A DNA stretch of 64,000 nt from the NCBI GenBank assembly GCA_965246745.1, contig OZ251980.1, positions 434,001-498,000 of the forward strand, read 5' to 3'. Source of the stretch: JANXMY01 sp965246745. GTDB lineage: Bacteria; Armatimonadota; Armatimonadia; Armatimonadales; Capsulimonadaceae. The notes beneath the pieces are model-generated. The model did not search any database and was not told where the DNA came from. It saw only the letters and a list, made by a program, of their open reading frames with translations. Made by a program: the position numbers and the translations under genes. Shown piece by piece: positions 7,601-15,216 of the stretch; the first letter of the stretch is position 1, and each line of letters starts with the position of its first letter.

Positions 7601-8572
7601 TTCCAAATACTGCCCCATGCGCCGGAACTTCTCGTAGCGCCCCGCCACCAAAGCCGGCGCAGGGACCGGCAGCAGCGGGGACAATTCCGTCAGCAGGGCG
7701 GACTTGACGCGAACGGCGGCTTCGGCCCAGTCGCGGTGCGCTCCGCCGAGCGGCTCCGGGATCACCAAGTCCACAATGCCCAGCTCGGCAGCCCGCTGGG
7801 CGGTCAAATTGAGCGCGGCAGCGGCCTCGGAGCCGCGCGTCGGGTCGCGCCACAAGATCGCCGCGAAGCCTTCCGGCGGGATAACCGAGTAGACCGAGTG
7901 CTCCAGCATCAAGATGCGGTCGGCGACCGCGATCCCGAGCGCTCCGCCGCTGCCGCCTTCGCCGATAATGACCGAAACAATCGGCACCGGCAAAGTCGCC
8001 ATCTCAAACATCGAGCGGGCGATGGCCTCCGAAATGCCCGCCTCATCGGCGGCAATGTCGGCGGCGGCCGCTGCCGTGTCCACAAAGGTCACCACGGGAA
8101 CGCCGAATTTCGCGGCCAGGGCCATGATCCGGCCGGCCTTGCGGAAGCCCGCCGGCCGGGCCGAGCCGAAGTTGCGGAACTGACGCTGCTTCAAGTCCCG
8201 GCCTTTTTGGTGCCCGACCACGGCCACCCGCTGCCCGTCGAGCCGCGCAAAGCCCGCCACCACCGCGCCGTCGTCGGCCCCCAGCCGGTCGCCGTGCAGC
8301 TCGGTCCAGTCCTCAAAAATTGCGGAAACGTAATCCAAAGTGTAGGGCCGCTTGACATGCCGCGCCAGCAGCACTTTGTCCCAGGGGGTGAGGTGCGCGA
8401 AAAAATGGGACAGCAGCGCCGCCCGGTGCTCCTCGTACTCGGCGATCTGCGACGGCAGCTCGGGGGTGTTCTGCGGGTTCGCCCGGTCGGCGACAATCCG
8501 GCGCAGCTTGGACAGGTCGTCGTTCAGCTCTTCGATGGACTTTTCGAAGTCCAGGACATTCATGTTAGCCAT
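7595..8572 (-). CDS. accA: Acetyl-CoA carboxylase carboxyltransferase subunit alpha, 325 aa
   Basis: Alpha half of the carboxyltransferase that moves CO2 from carboxybiotin to acetyl-CoA, the first step of fatty acid synthesis. Clear AccA signatures: ELHGDR, HQKGRD, RNFGSARPAGFRKAGRIM, the oxyanion-forming GEGGSGGA (residues 204-211), YSVIPPEG and IPEPLGGAHR. The normally conserved TPGAYPG-x-x-AEERGQ stretch reads TAAAAADIAADEAGI at 166-180, so a conserved loop has been rebuilt. The start ATG at 8572 overlaps the accD stop by eight bases, giving translational coupling. Identity is secure from flanking motifs; whether activity is normal is open. Confidence 0.93.
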   Translation of the reverse strand: MANMNVLDFEKSIEELNDDLSKLRRIVADRANPQNTPELPSQIAEYEEHRAALLSHFFAHLTPWDKVLLARHVKRPYTLDYVSAIFEDWTELHGDRLGADDGAVVAGFARLDGQRVAVVGHQKGRDLKQRQFRNFGSARPAGFRKAGRIMALAAKFGVPVVTFVDTAAAAADIAADEAGISEAIARSMFEMATLPVPIVSVIIGEGGSGGALGIAVADRILMLEHSVYSVIPPEGFAAILWRDPTRGSEAAAALNLTAQRAAELGIVDLVIPEPLGGAHRDWAEAAVRVKSALLTELSPLLPVPAPALVAGRYEKFRRMGQYLEG

Positions 8573-9524
8573 GCGTGTCCCCCGTGAGCGCGAACGCGGA
8601 AGCGGGGGCGGGGTGGACGCCGTTGCCGTTTCGCGCCGGGGCGGGCGCGGAAACCGGGACAGGGGCCGGGGCGAGCAGCGACAGCAGAGCGGACAGGGTT
8701 TGCGGCAGGTCGCGGCGCGGCACAACCGAATCAATGTGCCCATGCGCCATCTGCCATTCGGCGGTCTGATAATCCTCCGGCGGCTTCTGCACCGTGGCCT
8801 GCGCGACCACCCGCGCCCCGGCAAAGCCGATGAGCGCCCCCGGCTCGGCCAGGTGAACGTCGCCCAGCGACGCATACGAGGCCAGCACGCCGGCCATGGT
8901 CGAGTCGGTCATCACGACGATATAGGGAAGTTTGGCTTCCGCGAGACGCGCGGCGGCGGCGGCGGTTTTCGCCATCTGCATCAGGGACAGCAGCCCCTCC
9001 TGCATCCGTGCCCCGCCGCCGGTCGCCGTGAAGATGACCACCGGCAGGCGGCGCTTGACGCCTTCCTCCATCGCCCGCGCGACTTTTTCGCCGTGGACCG
9101 ATCCCATCGAGCCGGCCATGAAGTGAAAGTCGGCGACCCCGAGCACGACCGGAGCGCCCAAAATCCGGGCCAGCCCGACCCGAAAGCTGTCCTGAGCGCC
9201 GGTCGCGCCGACGGCTTTAGCGAGCTTGGCTTCATAGTCAGGAAACGGCAGCGGATTGGTCGAGCGAATGTCCGCGAACAGCTCGGTCCACGAGCCGTCG
9301 TCGGCGGTGCAGGCGACCCGCTCTTCAGCGGTCAGCTTGTGGTGAAAGCCGCAGACCGGACAGACTTTCAGGTTCTTCTCAAAGTCTTTGGTGAACAAAA
9401 TCTCGCCGCACTTCACGCATTTCGTCGCGACGCCGTCGGGCACCTGCGCGGGAGGCTGCGGGGCGGGCGCGGACTGAAACTTGGATTTCCGGCGGAACCT
9501 GTCGGTCCATCCTTCGGGGGGCAT
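8565..9524 (-). CDS. accD: Acetyl-CoA carboxylase carboxyltransferase subunit beta, 319 aa
   Basis: Beta half of the carboxyltransferase. It has the N-terminal zinc ribbon (Cys36, Cys39, Cys55, Cys58), then the crotonase fold with the motifs GSMGSVHGEK, TGGGARMQEG and MQMAKTAAAAARL, and IGFAGARVVAQ. The oxyanion-type motif that is normally TDPTxGGV reads TDSTMAGV (Ala211-Gly212), so one of the two glycines is replaced. The C-terminal 35 residues are Ala/Pro-rich. The -10 box TATAAT lies at 9593-9598 on the minus strand, giving a leader of about 60 bases. It is followed, with an eight-base overlap, by accA. Biotin carboxylase and BCCP are not in the window. Confidence 0.94.
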   Translation of the reverse strand: MPPEGWTDRFRRKSKFQSAPAPQPPAQVPDGVATKCVKCGEILFTKDFEKNLKVCPVCGFHHKLTAEERVACTADDGSWTELFADIRSTNPLPFPDYEAKLAKAVGATGAQDSFRVGLARILGAPVVLGVADFHFMAGSMGSVHGEKVARAMEEGVKRRLPVVIFTATGGGARMQEGLLSLMQMAKTAAAAARLAEAKLPYIVVMTDSTMAGVLASYASLGDVHLAEPGALIGFAGARVVAQATVQKPPEDYQTAEWQMAHGHIDSVVPRRDLPQTLSALLSLLAPAPVPVSAPAPARNGNGVHPAPASAFALTGDTHG

Positions 9525-9661
9525 AAAACATCCTCGCGTTTGCTGCCGGGCAGCGTGTCGTCGGGCAGATTGGGGAAGCCGTAAGACCTCCCATTATACC
9601 TGCCTAGACAGCAAAAACGCGCGGTTGTTTCAGAATTTTGCCGGAAATGTTGGTGCCCGGC

Positions 9662-9883
9662 CTACTCGGCGGCAGCAACTTGGGCGCGTCTTACCGGCGC
9701 TTTGGAAGCATGGGTGCGAAACGAGGGGTCACGCAAGGCGGCAAACGCCGGGGCGGGCAGGGTCATCAGCGCGGCCTCTTCCGCCGGGGGCGAGGCGGGG
9801 ACGCTGCGGCCGAGCGAAGCGAGAGCGACAGTCGCGCAGGCGGCAAGCATAAGAAAGTAACCTGCAAAAAGGCGGACGGACAT
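9662..9883 (-). CDS. Small exported hypothetical protein, 73 aa
   Basis: The ATG at 9883 follows a good AAGGAG ribosome-binding site by eight bases, which is why I accept this short gene. Residues 1-24 form a signal peptide or single transmembrane helix (MSVRLFAGYFLMLAACATVA). The remaining 50 residues are Ala/Pro-rich with several Arg and Lys. The Cys at 16 lies within the hydrophobic stretch but does not make a good lipobox. It lies 115 bp downstream of the LacI-type regulator gene on the same strand. No family recognised. Confidence 0.6.
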   Translation of the reverse strand: MSVRLFAGYFLMLAACATVALASLGRSVPASPPAEEAALMTLPAPAFAALRDPSFRTHASKAPVRRAQVAAAE

Positions 9884-9997
9884 GGATGCTTCTCCTTGTA
9901 AAATTACTGCCGGAAGTTTTACCGTCTTCCCGCAGCTAAACAGATTGTCGGCAAGTCCGCGTCATTGCAGGAGGCTGGAACCGCCAGCATGTGAGAA

Positions 9998-11191
9998 TTA
10001 CCAGGTTTTACCCGAAGAAGCGGAAGAAGAAACACCGGCGGGGGGGACTGCGGCCAGCAGCGTCGCGGGGCGGCGGGAGTGCGCGGCCGGCAGCGAAGAA
10101 GCGGCATAGCCCAGCGTGGACTGCCGCACAATCAGGCGGGCGGGAAACACCTGAGTCGCGCAGGCGGCGTCGGGGTCCGCCAAGCGGCGCAAAATCAGCT
10201 CGCCGGCGGTTCGGCCGATCCCGCTGAAGTCCTGCGCCATTGTCGTCAATCCAAGATCGTCCAGTCCCGGCGGCACGACATCGTCAAAGCCGACCAGGGC
10301 GACTTCTTCCGGCACCCGCAGGTCCAGCCGGCGCAGCTCGGCGACAATCGCCGGCGCCCAGTAGTCCGCCAGCAGAAACACAGCGGTCGGCCGGTCCGGG
10401 CCGGTGAACAGCGACGCGACCTGCGCCGGGTCAAGCCGCTGCCCGCCGCCGTGCAGCAGGATCAAGTCGCGCGGATTAAACTCCAGCGCCGCGTCCCGCA
10501 GCGCCGCCTGGTAGCCGCGCAGCCGGTCGGCGGCAGCTTCGGTGGTTTCCATGCGAGTGAGGTGCGCGATCCGCGTGTGTCCCTGCGCGATCAAATGCCG
10601 CGTGGCTTCATACGCGCCGCCGTAGTTGTCCGTGCCGACAAAATCCAGCGCGAGGCCCGGAACTCGCCGGTCAATCGCCACCACCGGCATTTCTCGGCGC
10701 AACTCTTGAATCATCTCGACATTGGCCGGCCCGCCTTCGTGCCACAGCACCAGCCCGGCGAACCCGCTTTCGCGAGCATACCGCAGGCAGTCGGCTTCTT
10801 TTTCAGCGGCTTTGGGGTAGGTCTCGGCGTAGGTGTCGAGAACCAGCGGGTGGAACTCCTGCGCCGCCAGGCTTTCGTTGATGCCGTAAAACGTGTCGGT
10901 GAACAGCGAACCGCCGAAGCGTCGTCCGAGCAGCACCCCGACCAGATGCCCCTGCGCCCCCGGATTTCCCGTCGCACCCGCGCGGGCCGGGCCGGGCTTG
11001 CGGATCGGCGGCAGGGCGCGGGGCCGCACTTCGTAGCCGAGCGCCGCCGCCGCCGCCAGGACATTGAGCCGGGTTCCTTCGGAAACAAAGATGCCGTTCT
11101 GCCGGTCATTCAGCACGGTGGAAACAACCGACTGCGAGACTTTCGCCAGCGCGGCGACATCTTTCAGCGTAACCGACTTCAGGGACGGCAT
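9998..11191 (-). CDS. LacI family transcriptional regulator, 397 aa
   Basis: N-terminal LacI helix-turn-helix: VTLKDVAALAKVSQSVVSTV (residues 7-26) with the hinge helix region VLAAAAALGYEVRP, then a periplasmic-binding-protein-like sensor domain (GVLLGRRFGGSLFTDTFYGI through VALVGFDDVVPPGL). It probably binds a sugar or a metabolite and represses or activates nearby carbohydrate genes. An unusual Pro/Gly-rich linker of about 25 residues separates the two domains. It has its own promoter (TTGACA/TACACT, 11246-11275). The nearest upstream gene is a polysaccharide deacetylase on the same strand, but there is no obvious sugar-uptake operon to identify the effector. The family is certain; the regulon is not known. 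Confidence 0.93.
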   Translation of the reverse strand: MPSLKSVTLKDVAALAKVSQSVVSTVLNDRQNGIFVSEGTRLNVLAAAAALGYEVRPRALPPIRKPGPARAGATGNPGAQGHLVGVLLGRRFGGSLFTDTFYGINESLAAQEFHPLVLDTYAETYPKAAEKEADCLRYARESGFAGLVLWHEGGPANVEMIQELRREMPVVAIDRRVPGLALDFVGTDNYGGAYEATRHLIAQGHTRIAHLTRMETTEAAADRLRGYQAALRDAALEFNPRDLILLHGGGQRLDPAQVASLFTGPDRPTAVFLLADYWAPAIVAELRRLDLRVPEEVALVGFDDVVPPGLDDLGLTTMAQDFSGIGRTAGELILRRLADPDAACATQVFPARLIVRQSTLGYAASSLPAAHSRRPATLLAAVPPAGVSSSASSGKTW

Positions 11192-11245
11192 GAGACAAGG
11201 TATCTTTCTGACGAGCAGGGAGCGACTTTATATAAAGATTTCCCC

Positions 11246-11275
11246 AGTGTACCCACCCGCAAGATTTTTTGTCAA
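11246..11275 (-). promoter_or_regulatory. Sigma-70-type promoter for the LacI-family gene
   Basis: Minus strand TTGACA (11275-11270), 18-bp spacer, TACACT (11251-11246). The predicted start site is about 48 bases before the ATG at 11191. Confidence 0.65.
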
Positions 11276-11284
11276 GGTTTTCGG

Positions 11285-12097
11285 TCAAGTGCGTCCCGGA
11301 AGTTTCGCGTGGAGCCGGGTCAGCATTTGGCTGACGGTGACGAACTGAAACCCCTGGGCGCGGAGGCCGTCAATGATCGCCGGGAGGGCGGCGACTGTCG
11401 CGGGGGTGTCCTGATGGAGCAGAATAATCGCGCCGGGGGCGGTGCGGTCCAAAACGCGCTGCTTGATGAAGTCCGCCGACGTGTCCTTGTCGTAGTCTTT
11501 GGCCCCGACAGTCCATGACACCGTCACATAGCCGAGCGCTTTGGCGACCCCCAGCATTTTGTCGTTGTACTGCACTCCCGGCGGGCGCATCAGCGTGGTG
11601 TGCCGGCCGGTCGCGGCAAAGATGTCGGCGTCGCAGACCCGCATTTCGTTGGCGATCTCGTGCGGCTTCAGCGCGGGCAGGCTTTGGTGGTTGTACGTGT
11701 GGTTCGCCAGCTCAAAGCCGTCCGCCGCTAAAAGCTGCGCGACTTCCGGGTGCTGCTTGACCCGCAGGCCAACCAGAAAAAACGTCGCCGGGACATGCTT
11801 GGCCGCTAAGATCGCGGCGACCTGGGGGCCGTACACGGGGTCGGGGCCGTCGTCAAAGGTCAGCGCGACTTCGGGGACCGACCCGTCGCCTTCCTGGAGC
11901 AGAGCGTTTTGCGCGTCGTAGCGGTCGCGCCCCTGCCAGCGCAGCACCCACGCGGCGGGACTGAGGACTTTTCGCAGCGGGACTTTGCGGCGGGGGTTCA
12001 GCGCCCACCCGCCGAGCGCGATCCCGAAGGCGGCAGCGGCAAGAATGGCGATTTTCAGGGCAGTTTTCCGGGCGATTTTCGGATGGCGGGCGTTCAT
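11285..12097 (-). CDS. Polysaccharide deacetylase (NodB/CE4 family), membrane-anchored, 270 aa
   Basis: Metal-dependent deacetylase of the CE4 type acting on cell wall or exopolysaccharide N-acetyl groups outside the cytoplasmic membrane. An N-terminal signal anchor (about residues 11-32) is followed by the NodB domain: motif 1 TFDDGPDP (catalytic Asp82, metal Asp83), motif 2 HTYNH (metal His133 and His137), motif 3 RPPG, and the C-terminal LLHQD motif. All the catalytic positions are present. The ATG at 12097 was chosen because a TATAAT box lies exactly six bases upstream, suggesting a leaderless transcript. Size is standard for a single-domain CE4 enzyme. Confidence 0.93.
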   Translation of the reverse strand: MNARHPKIARKTALKIAILAAAAFGIALGGWALNPRRKVPLRKVLSPAAWVLRWQGRDRYDAQNALLQEGDGSVPEVALTFDDGPDPVYGPQVAAILAAKHVPATFFLVGLRVKQHPEVAQLLAADGFELANHTYNHQSLPALKPHEIANEMRVCDADIFAATGRHTTLMRPPGVQYNDKMLGVAKALGYVTVSWTVGAKDYDKDTSADFIKQRVLDRTAPGAIILLHQDTPATVAALPAIIDGLRAQGFQFVTVSQMLTRLHAKLPGRT

Positions 12098-12103
12098 GGC
12101 GCT

Positions 12104-12109
12104 ATTATA
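12104..12109 (-). promoter_or_regulatory. -10 box (TATAAT) of a probable leaderless promoter for the deacetylase gene
   Basis: TATAAT on the minus strand, six bases (AGCGCC), then ATG at 12097. No convincing -35 box. Confidence 0.6.
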
Positions 12110-12164
12110 CGCTGAATTTCGCAAATTCGATTTTTCGGAGACGAAGCAGGCATAAAAACAGTGC

Positions 12165-12194
12165 TTGACGACAGGGCAAGAAAAAGACTATAAT
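12165..12194 (+). promoter_or_regulatory. Promoter of the hspR-rpoZ-dnaK operon with overlapping dyad
   Basis: TTGACG (12165-12170), 18-bp spacer, TATAAT (12189-12194). A CTTG-N9-CAAG dyad (12164-12180) overlaps the -35 box. Known HspR operators (HAIR) have CTTGAGT-N7-ACTCAAG with a longer centre, so this is only a candidate operator with the same half-site cores. Confidence 0.6.
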
Positions 12195-12267
12195 AGAGAA
12201 CAAATTCTGCTGAAGCGTTCCCGCGCCTTTGTTTCGCCCTGCCGCAGCCGCCGCGCCGAAGCTCATG

Positions 12268-12330
12268 TCATGCGTGCCGAGGTTCTTGTCATGCCTGCCG
12301 GGGAAGAAGATTATGCCTGCCGGGGAAGAA
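12268..12330. repeat. Three tandem copies of a ~22-bp repeat spanning the hspR start
   Basis: Related units begin at about 12268, 12289 and 12311. The last two share an exact 18-bp block, ATGCCTGCCGGGGAAGAA (12291-12308 and 12313-12330). The duplication creates both the purine-rich ribosome-binding region and the start codon of hspR. Confidence 0.7.
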
Positions 12331-12603
12331 AAATGGGCCGGGGAGCCGCTCTCCGAAGAGCCGGTGTATGTTATCTCGATTGCGGCGAAGCTGGCGGGGC
12401 TGCCGAGCTGGACCCTGCGCGTTCTTGACAAAGAAGGCGTCGTTCGGCCCCGGCGCACCGCCAAAGACCGGCGCTTGTATTCCGACCGGGACATCGCCCT
12501 GCTGGCCCGCATCCGCTATCTGTCCGAGGAGCGCGGGGTCAACATGAGCGGCGTCAAGCTGATTCTTGAAATGGAAGGCGTCACGCTTCAGCCGCCCGAA
12601 TAA
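12313..12603 (+). CDS. hspR: HspR-type MerR family heat-shock repressor, 96 aa
   Basis: Small winged-helix regulator. After a short acidic head it has EPVYVISIAAKLAGLPSWTL (helix-turn-helix), RVLDKEGVVRPRRT, and RRLYSDRDIALLARIRYLS, followed by the HspR-like end GVNMSGVKLILEMEG. The MerR DNA-binding fold, absence of an effector domain, and the position upstream of dnaK identify it as HspR, which represses chaperone genes and usually needs DnaK as co-repressor. Start ATG 12313 with GGGGAAGAAG just upstream. The operon promoter at 12165 carries a CTTG/CAAG dyad as a possible operator. Unusually, rpoZ lies between it and dnaK. Confidence 0.88.
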   Translation: MPAGEEKWAGEPLSEEPVYVISIAAKLAGLPSWTLRVLDKEGVVRPRRTAKDRRLYSDRDIALLARIRYLSEERGVNMSGVKLILEMEGVTLQPPE

Positions 12604-12622
12604 CGAGTTCTTCACTGCATAG

Positions 12623-12664
12623 TTTTCGCCGCTCAATTTTCGCCGCTCAATTTTTGCCGCATGA
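12623..12664. repeat. Three tandem 14-bp repeats between hspR and rpoZ
   Basis: TTTTCGCCGCTCAA at 12623-12636 and 12637-12650, then the degenerate TTTTTGCCGCATGA at 12651-12664. AT-rich relative to the surroundings; no hairpin with a T-run follows. Confidence 0.75.
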
Positions 12665-12700
12665 TTTTCCCAGCCGCACGCTGTCGCAAAGGAAGCCATC

Positions 12701-12955
12701 TTGATTTATCCCTCCGCCGATACCATTGAAGACCGCGTTAAAAGCCGCTACTCGCTGGTCGTTTTGTCCGCCAAGCGGGCCAAGCAGATCAAAGAAGGAG
12801 CGCCTATTTTAATTGACACCGACTCGACCAACCCTCTGACCATTGCTTTGGAGGAAATCGCGGCGGGAAAAGTCACGGCGATTGAAGACGGCGGCGGGGA
12901 GGTCGTCCCGGCGGCGGCGCGGCTGAACGCATCGGAAGGCAGCGCAGACGCGTAA
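12701..12955 (+). CDS. rpoZ: DNA-directed RNA polymerase subunit omega, 84 aa
   Basis: Omega promotes assembly and stability of RNA polymerase and binds beta-prime. The core signature is clear: RYSLVVLSAKRAKQIKEGAP (residues 17-36) and NPLTIALEEIAAGKV. The start is a TTG at 12701, ten bases after AAAGGAAG; no ATG or GTG is available upstream in frame without crossing the repeats. Length is typical. It lies 12 bases before dnaK in a heat-shock operon, an uncommon location; rpoZ more often follows gmk. Confidence 0.88.
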   Translation: MIYPSADTIEDRVKSRYSLVVLSAKRAKQIKEGAPILIDTDSTNPLTIALEEIAAGKVTAIEDGGGEVVPAAARLNASEGSADA

Positions 12956-12967
12956 GGGACAGCACTC

Positions 12968-14905
12968 ATGGCGAAATCTGTCGGAATAGACCTGGGGACG
13001 ACCAACTCGGTCGTCGCCGCCATTGACGAAACCGGAACCCCGGTGGTGATCACGCTGGCCGAAGGCAGCCGCCTGTGCCCGTCGGTTGTCGGGTTTTCCA
13101 AAACCGGCGAGCGCCTCATCGGGCAGCTTGCCAAGCGGCAGGCCGTCACGAACCCCGACCGGACCATCTCCAGCATCAAGCGGCAGATGGGCACCCGCTA
13201 CCGGGTCGGTATTGATTCCACCGAGTACTCCCCCGAGGAAATCTCGGGCATGATCCTGGCCAAGCTGCGCTCTGACGCCGAAGCGTTTTTGGGCGACGCC
13301 GTCACCGAAGCCGTGATCACCGTCCCGGCGTACTTTTCCAATGCCCAGCGCGAAGCGACCAAAGCCGCCGGGCAGATCGCCGGCATCAACGTCGTGCGAA
13401 TTGTCAACGAGCCGACCGCCGCCGCGCTCGCTTACGGCCAGGACAAAAGCGGCGAGCAGACGGTGCTCGTGTGGGACCTCGGCGGGGGCACGTTCGACGT
13501 GTCCATTTTGGAGCTGGACAACGGCGTGTTTGAAGTGCGGGCGACCTCGGGCGACACGCACCTCGGGGGCGACGACTGGGACATTCGGATCATTGACTGG
13601 ATGACCACTGAGTTCAAGAAAGAAACCGGCATTGATCTGACCAAAGACCGGATGGCGATGCAGCGGCTGAAAGAAGCCGCCGAAAAAGCCAAGATCGAGC
13701 TGTCTACCCTGCTGACGGCGTCCATCAACCTGCCGTTTATCTCGTCCACCCCCGAAGGCCCCGCCCACTTGGAGCTGACGCTGACACGGGCGCAGCTTCA
13801 GGACATCACCCAGGATTTACTTGAGCGCATGATCGGCCCGACCGAGCAGGCGATGAGCGACGCCCGCTTGGAGCCGTCGGAAATCCAGCGCGTGCTTTTA
13901 GTCGGCGGCATGACCCGCATGCCCATCGTTCAGGAAAAAGTCCGCGCCATGTTCGGCCAGGAGCCGCACAAAGGGGTCAACCCGGACGAAATCGTCGCGA
14001 TGGGCGCGGCGGTCCAGGCCGGCATCCTGACGGGCCAAGTCACCGACATCGTGCTTTTGGACGTGACGCCGCTTTCGATGGGCATTGAAACCCAGGGCGG
14101 TGTTTTCACCAAGCTGATCGAGCGCAATGCGACCATCCCGACCTCGGCGGCGCAGCTCTTCACCACCGCCGTGGACGACCAGTCCGCCGTAGACATCCAT
14201 GTTTTGCAGGGCGAGCGCGACTTTGCCGTGGACAACAAAACCCTCGGCAAGTTTCAGCTCACGGGGCTAACTCAGGCCCCGCGCGGCGTCACCAAAATCG
14301 AGGTCATGTTCGACATTGACCAAAACGGCATCGTCCATGTGTCCGCCAAAGATGTCGCGACAGGCAACACCCAAAAAGTGACGATTACGGCGTCGAGCGG
14401 CCTCGGCACCAACGAAGTCGAGCGCATGGTGGTAGAAGCCGAGCAGTACCGCAAAGCCGACGAAAAGCGGCGCGAAGAGCAGGAAACCAAAAACAAGGCC
14501 GACCAGCAGATTTACACGGCGATGCGGATCGCCGCCGACGCACGCGGGGTTGTAGACCAGTCGCTGATTGAAGCCGTCAACACCGCCGCCGCCCACCTCA
14601 CGGCGGCGGTGAACGCCTACGACACGCCGGGGGCCAAGCGCGGCATGGAAGAATTGAACTCGAGCTTGATGGCGCTGTCGAGCGCGTTTTACGACGCCAA
14701 GTCCCAGACCAACGGCAGCGCCCCGCCCCCGGCGGCCGCCGCGCCGCCGAGCTATACCCCCGACGAGTTCTCGTATGCCCCGGACGACCTCGGCGCGGAA
14801 ACTTCCGCCGCTGCGTTCCCCGACCCGGACGCCGATTTGCGCGTGGATGTGGGCGAAACGGCGACCGCCGGCAAAGCCGCCGACAACGAATTCCGCGACG
14901 TGTAA
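12968..14905 (+). CDS. dnaK: Molecular chaperone DnaK (Hsp70), 645 aa
   Basis: ATP-dependent chaperone. Nucleotide-binding domain: GIDLGTTNSVVAA (phosphate 1), the NEPTAAALAYG region, DLGGGTFDVSIL (phosphate 2), and VLLVGGMTRMPIVQ (adenosine). The substrate-binding domain starts at about residue 375 after the linker DIVLLDVTPLSMGIE, and the helical lid from about 500. The C-terminal 70 residues are Ala/Pro/Asp-rich. The final EFRDV keeps the spirit of the EEVD-like tail that contacts partners. Length is normal. Start ATG 12968, 12 bases after rpoZ. It is expected to act with DnaJ (downstream) and a GrpE encoded elsewhere, and as HspR co-repressor. Confidence 0.98.
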   Translation: MAKSVGIDLGTTNSVVAAIDETGTPVVITLAEGSRLCPSVVGFSKTGERLIGQLAKRQAVTNPDRTISSIKRQMGTRYRVGIDSTEYSPEEISGMILAKLRSDAEAFLGDAVTEAVITVPAYFSNAQREATKAAGQIAGINVVRIVNEPTAAALAYGQDKSGEQTVLVWDLGGGTFDVSILELDNGVFEVRATSGDTHLGGDDWDIRIIDWMTTEFKKETGIDLTKDRMAMQRLKEAAEKAKIELSTLLTASINLPFISSTPEGPAHLELTLTRAQLQDITQDLLERMIGPTEQAMSDARLEPSEIQRVLLVGGMTRMPIVQEKVRAMFGQEPHKGVNPDEIVAMGAAVQAGILTGQVTDIVLLDVTPLSMGIETQGGVFTKLIERNATIPTSAAQLFTTAVDDQSAVDIHVLQGERDFAVDNKTLGKFQLTGLTQAPRGVTKIEVMFDIDQNGIVHVSAKDVATGNTQKVTITASSGLGTNEVERMVVEAEQYRKADEKRREEQETKNKADQQIYTAMRIAADARGVVDQSLIEAVNTAAAHLTAAVNAYDTPGAKRGMEELNSSLMALSSAFYDAKSQTNGSAPPPAAAAPPSYTPDEFSYAPDDLGAETSAAAFPDPDADLRVDVGETATAGKAADNEFRDV

Positions 14906-14929
14906 CTTCTGCACTTTGGAGGTGCTGCC

Positions 14930-15121
14930 ATGATTGACCCCGTCTTTATCAGCCGCCTCCAAACAATGCAGAGCAGACACGAGCGAGCGCTGCGGCGGAT
15001 ACGGCGTCGGCAGCGCTTGTACCCCGTTTGGATTGCCGTCATCGCCGCGCTAAACCTTGCAGGTATCGCATTTTTGGTTTATGTCGGGTACAAACTACTG
15101 ACTCACTTCGGCATTTTGTAG
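14930..15121 (+). CDS. Small membrane protein, 63 aa
   Basis: Start ATG 14930 with an excellent ribosome-binding site (TTGGAGGTGCTGCCATG). The first 35 residues are very basic (RRIRRRQRL), followed by one transmembrane helix, PVWIAVIAALNLAGIAFLVY (residues 33-52), and a short tail. By the positive-inside rule the basic head is cytosolic. It lies between dnaK and dnaJ and so is likely heat-induced. A terminator at 15160-15185 follows. I do not recognise the family. Confidence 0.7.
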   Translation: MIDPVFISRLQTMQSRHERALRRIRRRQRLYPVWIAVIAALNLAGIAFLVYVGYKLLTHFGIL

Positions 15122-15159
15122 TCAGGAAACTTTGTCCGCTTTATCCGTGTTATTTTCAT

Positions 15160-15185
15160 CAAGGGCGCTCGGCCCTTGTTTTTTT
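15160..15185 (+). terminator. Rho-independent terminator between the dnaK block and dnaJ
   Basis: CAAGGGC (15160-15166), loop GCTCG, GCCCTTG (15172-15178), then seven T (15179-15185). It would end or attenuate the hspR-rpoZ-dnaK transcript before dnaJ. Confidence 0.8.
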
Positions 15186-15216
15186 GCGCGTTCCGTTTCA
15201 AGACGACACCGAACTT

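Noticed and set aside
12161..12181. Canonical HAIR operator for HspR
   Set aside because: Only the CTTG/CAAG cores match and the spacing is four bases too short, so I list it only as a candidate operator.
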